57,765 nt of DNA from positions 1-57,765 of the forward strand of contig CACNFE010000007.1 in assembly GCA_902619595.1 (NCBI GenBank), read 5' to 3'. The notes beneath the pieces were generated by a model. It made no database searches and had not been told where the DNA came from. It saw only the letters and a list, made by a program, of their open reading frames with translations. Origin of the DNA: an uncultured Pelagibacteraceae bacterium (GTDB lineage: Bacteria > Pseudomonadota > Alphaproteobacteria > Pelagibacterales > Pelagibacteraceae). Shown piece by piece: positions 1 through 10,037 of this stretch. Within the stretch, counting starts at the first letter, position 1; each line of letters starts with the position of its first letter. The position numbers and the translations under genes were made by a program.

Positions 1-27
1 AACGGTTTACCGATTGCATAATTAAAT

Positions 28-618
28 ATGCACCCAGAAATAATTTCACTTTGTTTGTTCATGTTTGCAACAAGTTGCTCACCGGGACCGAATAATGTTG
101 TAGCTTCTTACTCAGGTTTTAATTTTGGAATAATAAAAACTGTCCCTCATATGTTAGGTGTAATTTTTGGTTTTACTATTTTAGTAACAATAATGAATTT
201 CGGTCTTATTAATATTTTCCAAAAACTACCCATACTTCAAGAAATATTAAAGTATGCTGGCTCTATATTTCTTTTATATTTAGCTTATAAAATTTCCTTT
301 TCAAAAAATAATCCAAATAATAAAAATGATAATCCTGTTAAATTTATAGAAACTTTTTTTTTTCAATTCATAAATCCTAAATCTTATATAGTTGCTGTTA
401 TTATGATATCGACATATGTTGAGAGAGGACAAAACTTTATGTTATACTCTCTTTGGGTAATAGGCGTTGCATTTCTATTTGCGATAATAAGTATTAATTT
501 TTGGACATTAATAGGCAAATTTTTAAGAAGATTCGCGACAAATGAGAAATTTATAAAAAGATTTAATTATGCTATGTCTACACTTTTAGTAGCTTGTATA
601 GCTACATTTTATTTATAA
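28..618 (+). CDS. LysE/RhtB-family amino acid exporter
   Basis: A 196-residue, very hydrophobic protein with about six membrane segments, the usual size and layout of the LysE/RhtB exporter family, which exports amino acids or their derivatives through the inner membrane. The family's N-terminal Pro-Gly-Pro signature is visible as SPGPNNV near residues 18-24. The substrate cannot be told from sequence. The ATG is the first in frame and lies just after a possible stop codon (19-21) of an upstream gene that is outside the window. It is followed after 45 bp by acnA on the same strand. Family call is good; specificity is unknown. Confidence 0.8.
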   Translation: MHPEIISLCLFMFATSCSPGPNNVVASYSGFNFGIIKTVPHMLGVIFGFTILVTIMNFGLINIFQKLPILQEILKYAGSIFLLYLAYKISFSKNNPNNKNDNPVKFIETFFFQFINPKSYIVAVIMISTYVERGQNFMLYSLWVIGVAFLFAIISINFWTLIGKFLRRFATNEKFIKRFNYAMSTLLVACIATFYL

Positions 619-663
619 TTTAATTCATAATTTGAACTAAATATTCTATAAGATAGCAATTTT

Positions 664-3333
664 ATGAAACCAGGAAATAAAAATTCATATAACTCATTAG
701 ATACCATTGATATAGATGATAAAAGTTTTAATTTTTACTCTTTATCAAAAGCAGAAAATAATGGTCTTGATGGTATCTCATACCTACCAAAGTCATTAAA
801 AGTTTTGTTAGAAAATTTATTAAGATATGAAGATGGTTTAAGTGTAAGCAAGAAACAAATCGAATCAATTCAAAAATGGTTAGTAGATAGAAAGTCTGCT
901 ACTGAAATTGCATATAGACCAGCAAGAGTTTTACTTCAAGATTATACAGGAATACCAGCAGTAGCAGATTTGGCTGCAATGAGGGAGGCGGTAAAAGAAA
1001 AAAATAAAGACCCCAAAAAAATCAATCCATTATCAGCCGTAGATTTAGTAATTGATCATTCTGTTCAAGTTGATCAATCTGCAAAAAAAGATTCATTTGA
1101 AAAAAATGTAGATATTGAATTTAAAAGAAACGGAGAAAGATATTCTTTTTTAAAGTGGGGTCAGCAAGCATTTGATAATTTTAGAATCGTTCCACCGGGT
1201 ACTGGTATTTGTCATCAAGTAAATTTAGAATATTTATCAAAAGTAGTTTGGTCAGAAAGTTCTGGTGGAAAAACGTATTTGTTTCCAGATACTTTAGTTG
1301 GCACTGATAGTCATACCACCATGGTAAATGGTTTATCGGTTTTAGGTTGGGGAGTAGGTGGTATTGAGGCAGAAGCAGGAATGTTAGGACAACCAATATC
1401 AATGTTAATTCCTGAGGTAATAGGCTTTGAGGTAAAAAATAAATTACCAGAGGGAACAACAGCTACTGATCTAGTTCTTACAGTTGTAAAAATTTTGAGA
1501 GACAAAGGTGTGGTTGGTAAGTTTGTAGAATTTTTCGGAGAAGGTTTAAAAAATTTAAGTTTAGCTGATAGAGCAACTATAGCAAATATGGCGCCTGAGT
1601 ATGGAGCAACATGTGGTTTTTTTCCAATTGATGATGAAACGTTAAGATATTTAAGGTTTTCTGGCAGGGATGAACAGACAGTTAAGATTGTAGAAAAATA
1701 TGCAAAAGAGCAGGGATTATGGTCAAGCGACAATATCAAGTTTACTGATAAAATTTCTTTAGATATGTCTACAGTGGTTCCAACGATCTCTGGACCTAAA
1801 AGACCACAAGATAAAGTGTTGCTAACGGATGCAGCATCAAACTTTAGAAAGGTATTCAAAGAAACAACAAAAAGAAATAAAAATAATGTTTCAAAAGTAA
1901 ACGGTACTGATTTTGAAATTAAAGATGGATCAATTCTTATTGCAGCAATTACCTCTTGTACTAATACTTCTAACCCAAATGTTTTGATAGGAGCTGGTTT
2001 GCTTGCAAAAAAAGCAATAGAACTTGGTTTGAAAACTAAACCCTGGGTGAAAACATCATTAGCACCTGGTTCTCAGGTAGTAACAGATTATTTAGAAAAA
2101 GCTGGATTAAATAAGTACCTTGATATGCTTGGCTTTAATTTAGTAGGGTATGGTTGTACTACATGCATTGGAAATTCTGGTCCTTTAAAAGAAAATATTG
2201 TATCAGCAATTGAAAAAGAAAGTATCTACGCTGTTTCAGTGTTATCTGGTAATAGAAACTTTGAGGGACGAATATCACCACACATTAAAGCAAACTATTT
2301 AGCATCACCACCTTTAGTTGTTGCTTACGCATTAGCAGGTCATATGGAAATTGATTTATATAAGGATCCACTTGGAAAAGATAAAAATGGAAAAGATATT
2401 TATTTAAAAGACATATGGCCATCAAATAAAGAAATTGAGACCACACTTGCAGACTCTTTAAATGCAAACATGTTCATTAAAAGATATTCAAATGTATTGG
2501 AGGGACCAGTTCAATGGCAAAAAATTAAAACTGAAAAAACTAGTATTTATAATTGGGATGAGAGTTCTACTTATGTAAAAAGACCTCCTTTCTTTGATCA
2601 ATTATCTGACGAGCCAGAGGGATTTAAAGAGATTAAAGACGCAAGACCACTCCTAATTTTAGGAGATATGGTAACTACAGATCATATTTCACCTGCTGGC
2701 TCAATCCAAAAAGAAAGCCCAACTGGAGAATATTTTATGAAACATCAAGTGCTTCCAAAAGATTACAATTCTTATGGATCAAGAAGAGGTAATCATGAAG
2801 TTATGATGAGAGGAACATTTGCAAATATTAGAATTAGAAATGAGATGGCTCCAGGCACAGAAGGAGGTTTTACAAAACTACATCCTGAAGGAAAAATTGT
2901 GCCAGTTTATGATGCGGTGGTTGAGTATAAAAAAAGAGGTACAGATTTAGTAGTAATTGGTGGAAAAGAATATGGGACTGGATCCTCAAGAGATTGGGCT
3001 GCAAAAGGAACTAAATTATTAGGAGTTAAAGTAGTTATTGCCGAAAGTTTTGAGCGTATTCATAGATCAAATTTAATTGGAATGGGAATCTTACCATTAC
3101 AATTTATTGAGGGTATGGATAGAAAAAAATTAAAATTTGAGGGCTCTGAACTAGTGACGGTATTAAAAATAGAGAAAGGCATAAATCCATCTGATAAAAT
3201 AGATGTTGAAATAAAATATTTATCTGGAGATATCAAAAGAATAAAGACTTTATGCAGAATAGATACAAAGAACGAATTGGAATATTATAAGAATGGTGGC
3301 ATTTTACAATTTGTATTAAGAAACATGATGTAA
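664..3333 (+). CDS. acnA: Aconitate hydratase AcnA
   Basis: An 889-residue cytoplasmic aconitase of the AcnA/IRP1 type, which interconverts citrate and isocitrate in the TCA cycle and glyoxylate shunt. The three cysteines that hold the [4Fe-4S] cluster are visible: Cys432 in SCTNTSNP, and Cys498 and Cys501 in GYGCTTCIGNSGP. The C-terminal swivel domain carries the conserved GKEYGTGSSRDWAAKGT stretch. Length matches the family (about 890). The next gene begins 2 bp after the stop codon, so the two are probably co-transcribed. Long frames on the opposite strand across this gene are shadows. Confidence 0.97.
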   Translation: MKPGNKNSYNSLDTIDIDDKSFNFYSLSKAENNGLDGISYLPKSLKVLLENLLRYEDGLSVSKKQIESIQKWLVDRKSATEIAYRPARVLLQDYTGIPAVADLAAMREAVKEKNKDPKKINPLSAVDLVIDHSVQVDQSAKKDSFEKNVDIEFKRNGERYSFLKWGQQAFDNFRIVPPGTGICHQVNLEYLSKVVWSESSGGKTYLFPDTLVGTDSHTTMVNGLSVLGWGVGGIEAEAGMLGQPISMLIPEVIGFEVKNKLPEGTTATDLVLTVVKILRDKGVVGKFVEFFGEGLKNLSLADRATIANMAPEYGATCGFFPIDDETLRYLRFSGRDEQTVKIVEKYAKEQGLWSSDNIKFTDKISLDMSTVVPTISGPKRPQDKVLLTDAASNFRKVFKETTKRNKNNVSKVNGTDFEIKDGSILIAAITSCTNTSNPNVLIGAGLLAKKAIELGLKTKPWVKTSLAPGSQVVTDYLEKAGLNKYLDMLGFNLVGYGCTTCIGNSGPLKENIVSAIEKESIYAVSVLSGNRNFEGRISPHIKANYLASPPLVVAYALAGHMEIDLYKDPLGKDKNGKDIYLKDIWPSNKEIETTLADSLNANMFIKRYSNVLEGPVQWQKIKTEKTSIYNWDESSTYVKRPPFFDQLSDEPEGFKEIKDARPLLILGDMVTTDHISPAGSIQKESPTGEYFMKHQVLPKDYNSYGSRRGNHEVMMRGTFANIRIRNEMAPGTEGGFTKLHPEGKIVPVYDAVVEYKKRGTDLVVIGGKEYGTGSSRDWAAKGTKLLGVKVVIAESFERIHRSNLIGMGILPLQFIEGMDRKKLKFEGSELVTVLKIEKGINPSDKIDVEIKYLSGDIKRIKTLCRIDTKNELEYYKNGGILQFVLRNMM

Positions 3334-3335
3334 AC

Positions 3336-3980
3336 ATGGATGAAGAAATACAGTTAATTAATCAAAATACGAGAAAAGAGAAATTTAAAAATTTCATTTT
3401 GAATAACAAAAAAATTTTAATTGGATTATGTTCAATTACTATATTAGCCACAATATCAATTTTTATATTATTAGAATTAAAAACTAAAAATCAATTAAAA
3501 ATAGCGAGTAAATATAATGAAATTACACAACTATACGAGAAGAATAATAGTAAAAAAATTTCGGAAGATTTAATAAATATTATTAATGAAAAGGATAAAA
3601 CCTATTCTCCTTTAGCACTCAATTTTTTAATTGATAACAAAATTATTAATAACAGGGATCAAATCAACAGTTTTTTTGAATTAATTATTAATGAAATAAA
3701 ATTAGAAAATGAAATAAAAAATTTAATAATTTATAAAAAAGCTCTTTATAACTCTGATAGCTCAAGCGAAAATAATTTACTGAAAATTTTAAAACCTATA
3801 TTAAATTCAGAAAGCATTTGGAAGTCTCATTCGTTATACTTAATGTCTGAATATTTTTTATCAAAAAACGAAAAAGAAAAGTCAAAAGAATTTTTAATCC
3901 AAATAATAGAATTAGAAAATTCAAATCCAAGTATCAAAGCTGAGGCTCAAAAAATGATTAACAGGTACTTTAGTGGATAA
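3336..3980 (+). CDS. YfgM-like tetratricopeptide-type membrane protein
   Basis: A 214-residue protein with a short charged N-terminus, one membrane segment at about residues 27-46 and a helical periplasmic part rich in Lys, Asn and Glu. This single-anchor-plus-TPR-like layout, directly before a BamB lipoprotein gene, matches the YfgM position in many proteobacteria; YfgM is an ancillary factor of the Sec translocon and periplasmic chaperones. Sequence similarity itself is weak by eye, so the call rests mostly on topology and synteny. Its end overlaps the bamB GTG start by 8 bp. The usual downstream der gene is not present here. Confidence 0.6.
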   Translation: MDEEIQLINQNTRKEKFKNFILNNKKILIGLCSITILATISIFILLELKTKNQLKIASKYNEITQLYEKNNSKKISEDLINIINEKDKTYSPLALNFLIDNKIINNRDQINSFFELIINEIKLENEIKNLIIYKKALYNSDSSSENNLLKILKPILNSESIWKSHSLYLMSEYFLSKNEKEKSKEFLIQIIELENSNPSIKAEAQKMINRYFSG

Positions 3981-5274
3981 AATATTTAAATTAGTCATAC
4001 TTTTGATTTTAAGTTCGTGCTCCTTAAACCCAAACTCTACTCTTTGGACAAAGAATAAGAAAATTGAATATGAAAATTCATTGAATGTCATAGAGATAGA
4101 TCCAAAAAAAAATGTTTTAACAAAAGAAATTAATTCAAATATTAAAATTAAAATAGATAATGCAAAAAAGAAAAACATAAATTATTATAAAATGACAAAT
4201 AATAATGGGGCTACTAATTACGATGGTAAACTAAAGAAAATTTCAAAATATAATTATTCAAAAATTGAGTATTTTAATCAATATGAACCAGAGATAATTT
4301 CATATGATAATAATTTAATATTTTTTGACAATAAGGGAACAATTTTAAATTTTAAAGAAAACTCTAAATTACAATGGAAAAAAAATTATTATTCAAAATC
4401 TGAAAGAAAAAAAAATCCCGTTCTTTTTTTTTCGAATAACAAAAATATACTTATAGTGGCTGATACATTAGCAAACTATTATTCAATTGATTTGAAAACA
4501 GGTGATAAAATTTGGTCAGGTAAAAATAATTCACCTTTTAATTCACAAATTAAAATATTAGATGATAAATTTTTTATAGTAGATGATAGTAATATCCTCA
4601 GTTGTTTTTCTATAAAAAATGGCAACAAATTGTGGAGCTATAAAACAGAAAAACCTTTAATCAAATCACAAAAAAAAATGTCAATTATAATAAAAGAAAA
4701 CAAAGTTATTTTTATTAATACTCTTGGTGACGTAACTGCGTTGGATACACTATCAGGAAGATTGTTGTGGCAATTACCAACACAAAGTAAATCCATTTAT
4801 GAAGATGCAATGTTTTTAAAAATTTCAGACATGGTTTTAGAAGATAATTCAGTATTTTTTTCCAATAATATGAATGAGTTTTTTTCATTAGATGCTTCAA
4901 CTGGGATCCTAAATTGGAAACAAGTTGTTAACTCCAGTCTACGGCCATCTATTGTAAATGATTTTATTTTTACAGTTAGTGAAGAAGGTTTTTTAATAGT
5001 AATAGATTTTAAGAGTGGAAAAATAATCAGAAGCACAGATTTATTTGATAAATTTAAAATAAAGAAGAGGAAAAAAATTAAACCAACAGGATTTGTTTTA
5101 GGTAGTAAAAAATTATATTTGAGCACATCAACAGGACGATTATTAATCGTAGACGTTGAAACTGGAAAGACACAATCAATAATAAAAATAGATAGTGAAA
5201 AAATTTCAAGACCAATTATTTTAAAACAGAGTTTATTTGTGGTAAAAAATAACTCTGTTATTAAATTAAATTAA
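3973..5274 (+). CDS. bamB: Outer-membrane assembly lipoprotein BamB-like (PQQ repeats)
   Basis: A 433-residue lipoprotein with a signal peptide and lipobox ending at Cys16 (LILSSC). The mature part carries repeated beta-propeller blades with the aromatic-Gly pattern typical of PQQ-like repeats (LKTGDKIWSG, IKNGNKLWSY, TLSGRLLWQL, ASTGILNWKQ, VETGKTQSI). BamB is the propeller lipoprotein of the BAM complex that inserts beta-barrel proteins in the outer membrane. The start is a GTG at 3973 that overlaps the upstream YfgM-like gene by 8 bp; choosing it gives a complete lipoprotein signal. Sequence is diverged, as expected for SAR11. Confidence 0.82.
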   Translation: MDKIFKLVILLILSSCSLNPNSTLWTKNKKIEYENSLNVIEIDPKKNVLTKEINSNIKIKIDNAKKKNINYYKMTNNNGATNYDGKLKKISKYNYSKIEYFNQYEPEIISYDNNLIFFDNKGTILNFKENSKLQWKKNYYSKSERKKNPVLFFSNNKNILIVADTLANYYSIDLKTGDKIWSGKNNSPFNSQIKILDDKFFIVDDSNILSCFSIKNGNKLWSYKTEKPLIKSQKKMSIIIKENKVIFINTLGDVTALDTLSGRLLWQLPTQSKSIYEDAMFLKISDMVLEDNSVFFSNNMNEFFSLDASTGILNWKQVVNSSLRPSIVNDFIFTVSEEGFLIVIDFKSGKIIRSTDLFDKFKIKKRKKIKPTGFVLGSKKLYLSTSTGRLLIVDVETGKTQSIIKIDSEKISRPIILKQSLFVVKNNSVIKLN

Positions 5275-5275
5275 T

Positions 5276-5707
5276 ATGTTGTTAAAAATTCTGGATAAAT
5301 TAGGTAGAAAAAAAGTTGTTTTTGATAGAGGGCCATCACATCCTAAGTATAATGAAGCCAAACCATGGATGAACAGATATTACGTTTTATTTAGGAATAG
5401 ACCAAGATGGTTTCCTTTTAATATACTAATTCATGAAATGCTCGATGATGATCACGGAGAGGGTGTTCATAACCATTTATTTCCTTTTATAACTATAATT
5501 TTGAGAGATGGATATTGGGAGACACTCAAAAGTGGAAAATATTGGAGATCACCAGGCTACATAGGATTTAGATCAGCAAACACTTTTCATAGAGTTGATT
5601 TAAAGCCTGGAACAAAACCGCTGACTATATTTATATCAGGTCCATTTGGTCTCAGAAAGGGACCAAGATCAGAGTATGGAATAGATTTTAAGACTAAAAA
5701 CAAGTGA
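5276..5707 (+). CDS. Cupin-fold-like hypothetical protein
   Basis: A 143-residue soluble protein. The middle contains a His pair (GVHNHLFPF) followed by ILRDGYWET and, about 40 residues later, FHRVDLKPG. This spacing of His, Glu and a second His resembles the two metal-binding motifs of small cupins, so a metal-dependent jelly-roll domain is likely. No specific function is recognised. It begins 1 bp after the bamB stop codon and its last 4 bp overlap yjbQ, so it sits inside a tight plus-strand run. Confidence 0.5.
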   Translation: MLLKILDKLGRKKVVFDRGPSHPKYNEAKPWMNRYYVLFRNRPRWFPFNILIHEMLDDDHGEGVHNHLFPFITIILRDGYWETLKSGKYWRSPGYIGFRSANTFHRVDLKPGTKPLTIFISGPFGLRKGPRSEYGIDFKTKNK

Positions 5708-6123
5708 TACAAAAATTTCATAATCTCATACTCCAAACAGATGGTCAGAAACTTTATGATTTTACAAATAAAACCCTTGAATGGATAAAAAAAAATAATT
5801 TCAAAAATGGAATAGTTAATTTAAGCATCCAACACACAAGTGCTTCATTAATAATTCAGGAAAATGCTGATCCAGACGTACAATTAGATTTGTTAAATTT
5901 TTTTGATAAAATTGCGCCAATGAAAAATAATCTCTATATTCATAATGCCGAGGGAAAAGACGATATGCCAGCTCATATAAAATCAGCAATCACAAACAAT
6001 CAAATTTCTTTAAGTATTAAAGATCAAAAACTTTTACTAGGAACTTGGCAAGGAATATATTTGTTTGAGCATAGATTAAATCCACAATCGAGAACTATAA
6101 TTCATCATTTTATAGGAGATTAA
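5704..6123 (+). CDS. yjbQ: YjbQ/UPF0047 family protein
   Basis: A 139-residue protein spanning the whole YjbQ (UPF0047) family, with the signature QHTSASLIIQENADPDV in the first half and a conserved His-rich C-terminal segment (EHRLNPQSRTIIHHF). Members have shown weak secondary thiamine-phosphate-synthase activity, but the physiological role is unsettled. The start is a GTG overlapping the preceding gene by 4 bp. The stop overlaps the stop of the convergent photolyase gene by 4 bp, leaving no room for a terminator. Confidence 0.85.
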   Translation: MIQKFHNLILQTDGQKLYDFTNKTLEWIKKNNFKNGIVNLSIQHTSASLIIQENADPDVQLDLLNFFDKIAPMKNNLYIHNAEGKDDMPAHIKSAITNNQISLSIKDQKLLLGTWQGIYLFEHRLNPQSRTIIHHFIGD

Positions 6124-7544
6124 TTTTTCTTTTTAAGTGATTGGAAAGCTTCTAAAGCTTCTTTTCTTGCTACCTCGTGAATAACAATAGGCTTTGGATA
6201 ATCTCTTCCAATAACAGTATTAATTGCTTCTTGATATTTTTTTTCCATTTCCCATGGTTTATGAATAAATTTTTGTGGAACTTTTTTTAATTCGGGTACC
6301 CATTTTTTTACATATTCTCCTTCTTTATCAAATTTTTCTCCCTGCAAAATTGGATTAAAAATTCTAAAATATGGAGCTGCATCTGCACCACATCCCGCTA
6401 CCCACTGCCATTGTGCTACATTATTTGCCTCGTTAAAATCAAATAAACAGTTTCTAAAATATTTTTCTCCCTCTTGCCAATTTATCCTTAAATGTTTTAC
6501 TAAAAATGATCCAACAACCATTCTAATTCTATTATGCATCCATCCAGTCTCATATAATTCTCTCATTCCTGCATCGACAATTGGATATCCAGTCATTCCT
6601 TTTTTCCAAAGACTTAATTTTTTTTTATCATTTATCCATGGAAATTTATCAAATTCTTTTCTAAGATTTCCTTTAAGCATTTGTGGAAAATAATTAATTA
6701 AACTATGCGAAAATTCTCTCCAACCAAGTTCATTAATATATTTTCTTACACTAATATTTTTAGATTTAAGTTTTGCACATTGGTTATAGATAGTTTTTAC
6801 CCCAATTTGTCCATTTCTTATAAATGGTGATAATTTAGATGTTCCTTTTATTGATGGAAAATCACGTTTAGTACCATAATCATAAATATCATTTTTAATA
6901 AATTTCTCTAAATGTTCTTTAGCAGTTGATTCTGAAGGTTGCCAATAGGTATCAAATTTTTTATACCAGTCTTTATTTGGTAAAATATTTTTACAAGAAA
7001 TATTTTTTTTAAAAAGCTTTTTTATTTTTTTTAATTTTTTTACTTTATGATCTTTGTTAGGTATTTTTTCTAAGAAAATTCTTTCAGAATTCTTCCAAAA
7101 TGGGCTGTATACTTTAAAAGGAGTTCCATCTCCTTTTTTTACTTCTTGAAATTCATTCAAAACATTTCCTCTAAAATTTTTATAAGCAATATTGTTTTTT
7201 TGAAAAAATTGAATAATTTCATTATCTTTTTTAATTTCTAAAGGTTCATAAACTTTGTTCCAATAAACACTTATATTATCGCTTTTTTTTATTTTTTTTA
7301 AAACAGAAAGCTGATTACCCTCTACAATTTCAAGACAGATATTATATTTTTCTAAGTCTACTTTAAACTCCTCAAGTGATCTTGAAAGCCACCATTTTTG
7401 TGCTTCTCGTTTATCATCGAATACGGATTTATCGTAAATATACAATGCTGATACTATATTATGATTACTTGATGCATAGGAAAGAGCGGGGTTATCTTCA
7501 ATTCTAAAATCGTCCCTTAACCAAAAAACTGCATTTTGTGTCAT
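6120..7544 (-). CDS. phrB: Deoxyribodipyrimidine photolyase (cryptochrome/photolyase family)
   Basis: A 474-residue light-driven DNA repair flavoprotein that reverses cyclobutane pyrimidine dimers. The N-terminal antenna domain starts AVFWLRDDFRIEDNPAL. The C-terminal FAD-binding domain has ELGWREFSHSL, the GMTGYPIVDAGMRELYETGW block, MHNRIRM, and NNVAQWQWVAGCGADAAPYFR, all diagnostic of class I photolyases. Length is normal. It is the last gene of a minus-strand run and overlaps the dpaL stop by 1 bp. Photorepair suits a surface-ocean bacterium. Confidence 0.94.
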   Translation of the reverse strand: MTQNAVFWLRDDFRIEDNPALSYASSNHNIVSALYIYDKSVFDDKREAQKWWLSRSLEEFKVDLEKYNICLEIVEGNQLSVLKKIKKSDNISVYWNKVYEPLEIKKDNEIIQFFQKNNIAYKNFRGNVLNEFQEVKKGDGTPFKVYSPFWKNSERIFLEKIPNKDHKVKKLKKIKKLFKKNISCKNILPNKDWYKKFDTYWQPSESTAKEHLEKFIKNDIYDYGTKRDFPSIKGTSKLSPFIRNGQIGVKTIYNQCAKLKSKNISVRKYINELGWREFSHSLINYFPQMLKGNLRKEFDKFPWINDKKKLSLWKKGMTGYPIVDAGMRELYETGWMHNRIRMVVGSFLVKHLRINWQEGEKYFRNCLFDFNEANNVAQWQWVAGCGADAAPYFRIFNPILQGEKFDKEGEYVKKWVPELKKVPQKFIHKPWEMEKKYQEAINTVIGRDYPKPIVIHEVARKEALEAFQSLKKKN

Positions 7545-8686
7545 TAAATCCCCAATTCTTTTTTTCCATCATCTAATAATTTTTTGTAAAGAATTTCATC
7601 TGCATCACCCTCACAACCAATGACTAACACGTTAGAGTTTTCATCGAGTGAAATTTTATTTTTTAAATCTTGATTTTCACAAACTGAAATCAAACTTATT
7701 ATTCCCGGAGTTGAACACTCTCCACCTATTATATTCTTTTCACAAAAATAATTATTTTTTAACATTGTAATAGTTTTCGCTACATTTTTGTCTGAAATAC
7801 TCGTACAGAGATTTACTGAGTTTTTTAGTATTTTCCATGGGACTAATGATACCTCCCCACATGACATTCCTCCCATAATACTTTCTTTTTTAATATTAAC
7901 TTTTTGTAAAGAACCTTTATCAACACTTTGAAGTACACAATCTGCATTTTCAGGTTCAACTATAACTATCTTTGGTATTCTTTTGAAATATTGAGCTACT
8001 CCCAAAATTACACCAGAGGCCATACCTCCTACGCCCGCTTGAAGAAAAATATGAGTAATGTATTGGTTTGTTTGATTTGATATTTCTTTAATCATAACTG
8101 AATATCCAGCCATAGTTAGTTTGGGTACATTTTCATAATTTTCCCAAGCTACATCTTGAACAATCTCCCATCCATTTTTATTTGATTGATTTATACACTC
8201 CTCCAATGATTTTCCATAATTACCTTTAACTCTAATTATTTCAGCACCTAACTTTCTCATTTCTTCAGCACGAGCATCACTTACATACTCACTGATAAAT
8301 ATTTTACATTTCAATCCAAGTCTCTGTGCACCCCACGCCACAGAACGTCCATGATTTCCAGCAGTCGCTGTAGAGACAGTAATATTTTTTTTCCCCTCTT
8401 TAACTCTTTCGACTGCGTAAGCTCCACCTAATGCTTTGAAAGATTTTAAATGAAATCTTTTTGACTCGTCTTTATAAAAAATATTCTTTAATTTTAAATT
8501 ATCTGATAGTTTTTTAAGTTCTATTAAAGGTGTCGCATTATAATCATTCCAGCCTGAGATTTTTTTATATGCATCAACAATATTTTTCTCACCACAAACA
8601 TTTATTATATTTTGTCTATTAAAATTAAAGTTTTTATTAAATATATATTTTGATAGTTTCCAACCAAAATTCTTCGAGTTACTCAT
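7544..8686 (-). CDS. dpaL: Diaminopropionate ammonia-lyase (PLP-dependent, fold type II)
   Basis: A 380-residue PLP enzyme of the tryptophan-synthase-beta fold. The Schiff-base lysine is Lys84 in KSFKALGGAYA, followed by TATAGNHGRSVAWGAQRLG, which together mark the diaminopropionate ammonia-lyase (YgeX/DpaL) branch. That enzyme degrades 2,3-diaminopropionate to pyruvate and two ammonia. Length is near the family's roughly 400. It lies 6 bp after the GlnT-like gene and is followed with 1-bp overlap by the photolyase gene. The substrate is inferred from the family and could be another diamino or hydroxy amino acid. Confidence 0.78.
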   Translation of the reverse strand: MSNSKNFGWKLSKYIFNKNFNFNRQNIINVCGEKNIVDAYKKISGWNDYNATPLIELKKLSDNLKLKNIFYKDESKRFHLKSFKALGGAYAVERVKEGKKNITVSTATAGNHGRSVAWGAQRLGLKCKIFISEYVSDARAEEMRKLGAEIIRVKGNYGKSLEECINQSNKNGWEIVQDVAWENYENVPKLTMAGYSVMIKEISNQTNQYITHIFLQAGVGGMASGVILGVAQYFKRIPKIVIVEPENADCVLQSVDKGSLQKVNIKKESIMGGMSCGEVSLVPWKILKNSVNLCTSISDKNVAKTITMLKNNYFCEKNIIGGECSTPGIISLISVCENQDLKNKISLDENSNVLVIGCEGDADEILYKKLLDDGKKELGI

Positions 8687-8692
8687 AATAAT

Positions 8693-10018
8693 TTAGCAAT
8701 CCAAAGTATTTTGTTTTTCCCAATTTGTTATAGGACTATTTTTGTCAAAAATTTCTTCCTTTGCAAAATTTGATAATTCTTCCTTTTTGAGTTTTATATA
8801 ACTTTCGATTACATTATCACCAAAAGCTTCTCTTAAAACTTTATTATTATCTAACATATCTAATGAGTCTTCCAGGTCATTTGGTAATTTCGATAAGTTT
8901 GGATAATTTTTATAATCTGTATACATGTTACAGCTTAATGGTTCGCCTGGATCTAATTTTAAATTCATTCCATATAATCCTGATGCAATGACACCGGCCT
9001 GCAACAAGTATGGGTTAGCAGAACCATCCATAAGTCTTAGTTCAAATCTCCCTGGATCGGGAATTCTAATCATGTGAGTTCTGTTATTGCCTGAATAAGA
9101 AATACTGGATGGTGACCAAGAGGCACCCGATTTTGTTGGTGGTGCATTTATTCTTCTATAACTATTTACTGTTGGGTTAAAAAAAGAGGAAAGTGACTCT
9201 GTATTTTTCATAACCCCGGCTAAAAAATTGTATGCGATTTTGCTGAGACCAAATCTATCACCATTATCTAAAAACTTATTAACTTTACCATTCCATAAAG
9301 AAATATGCGCATGACATCCATTTCCAGTTAAATTTTCAAAAGGCTTAGGCATAAATGTAGCTCTTAAACCATGTTTTTCAGCAAGGGATTTAACCATAAA
9401 CTTAAAAAAAACGTGTCTATCAGCAGTGATTAAACAGTCTGAATAATCCCAATTCATCTCAAACTGTCCATTAGCATCCTCATGATCATTTTGATAAGGG
9501 TTCCAGCCTAAATCAATCATACAATCACAAATTTCTTTTATTAATTCATATCGTCTCATTAATGCAGATTGATCGTAACAAGGTTTAGATTGAATATCTC
9601 TTGGATCCGCAATGGATGAACCATCAGGAGATACAAGAAAATATTCGCATTCTACACCCGACATCATCTCTAGATTTTTTTTAGAAAGCTGCTTTATTTG
9701 ATTTTTTAACATAACTCTTGGTGAGGCATTAACTGGTTTACCATTCATCCATAAATCTGATGCCAGCCATCCCACCTCTTTATTCCATGGTAGTTGTATT
9801 AAACTATCTGGATCTGGTATAGCAAACATGTCAGCATCTGCAGGTGTCATATCTAACCATGTTGCAAATCCTGCAAATCCAGCACCATTCTTTTGCATTT
9901 CACTAATTGCTCTTGTAGGAACTAATTTAGATCTGAGTACTCCAAATAAATCAACAAAACTTATTAAAAAATATTTGATTTTTTTTATTTTAGCAATCTG
10001 AGATAAATTTTTTGCCAT
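8693..10018 (-). CDS. glnT: Type III (GlnT-like) glutamine synthetase homologue
   Basis: A 441-residue glutamine-synthetase-fold ligase. The metal/glutamate-binding elements are visible: GVECEYFL, NDHEDANGQFEMNW, GNGCHAHISLW, NPTVNSYRRI and PGRFELRLMDGSANPYL. The N-terminus (FLISFVDLFG, GFAGFATWLDM) is characteristic of the GlnT/type III group found with methylamine and amine-assimilation genes. It is a paralogue of the longer enzyme at 15631-17100. It probably joins glutamate to ammonia or a small amine with ATP; the amine is unknown. Its neighbours are a diaminopropionate lyase and, across a terminator, the methylamine operon. Confidence 0.8.
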   Translation of the reverse strand: MAKNLSQIAKIKKIKYFLISFVDLFGVLRSKLVPTRAISEMQKNGAGFAGFATWLDMTPADADMFAIPDPDSLIQLPWNKEVGWLASDLWMNGKPVNASPRVMLKNQIKQLSKKNLEMMSGVECEYFLVSPDGSSIADPRDIQSKPCYDQSALMRRYELIKEICDCMIDLGWNPYQNDHEDANGQFEMNWDYSDCLITADRHVFFKFMVKSLAEKHGLRATFMPKPFENLTGNGCHAHISLWNGKVNKFLDNGDRFGLSKIAYNFLAGVMKNTESLSSFFNPTVNSYRRINAPPTKSGASWSPSSISYSGNNRTHMIRIPDPGRFELRLMDGSANPYLLQAGVIASGLYGMNLKLDPGEPLSCNMYTDYKNYPNLSKLPNDLEDSLDMLDNNKVLREAFGDNVIESYIKLKKEELSNFAKEEIFDKNSPITNWEKQNTLDC

Positions 10019-10037
10019 AGATTATGCTATCACAGAT

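Noticed and set aside
1-21. Possible last six codons of an upstream plus-strand gene (NGLPIA then stop)
   Set aside because: Too short to support; the sequence before the window would be needed.
1311-1859. 182-aa open frame opposite acnA
   Set aside because: acnA is certain here; the frame has no motif and no ribosome site and is a codon-bias shadow.
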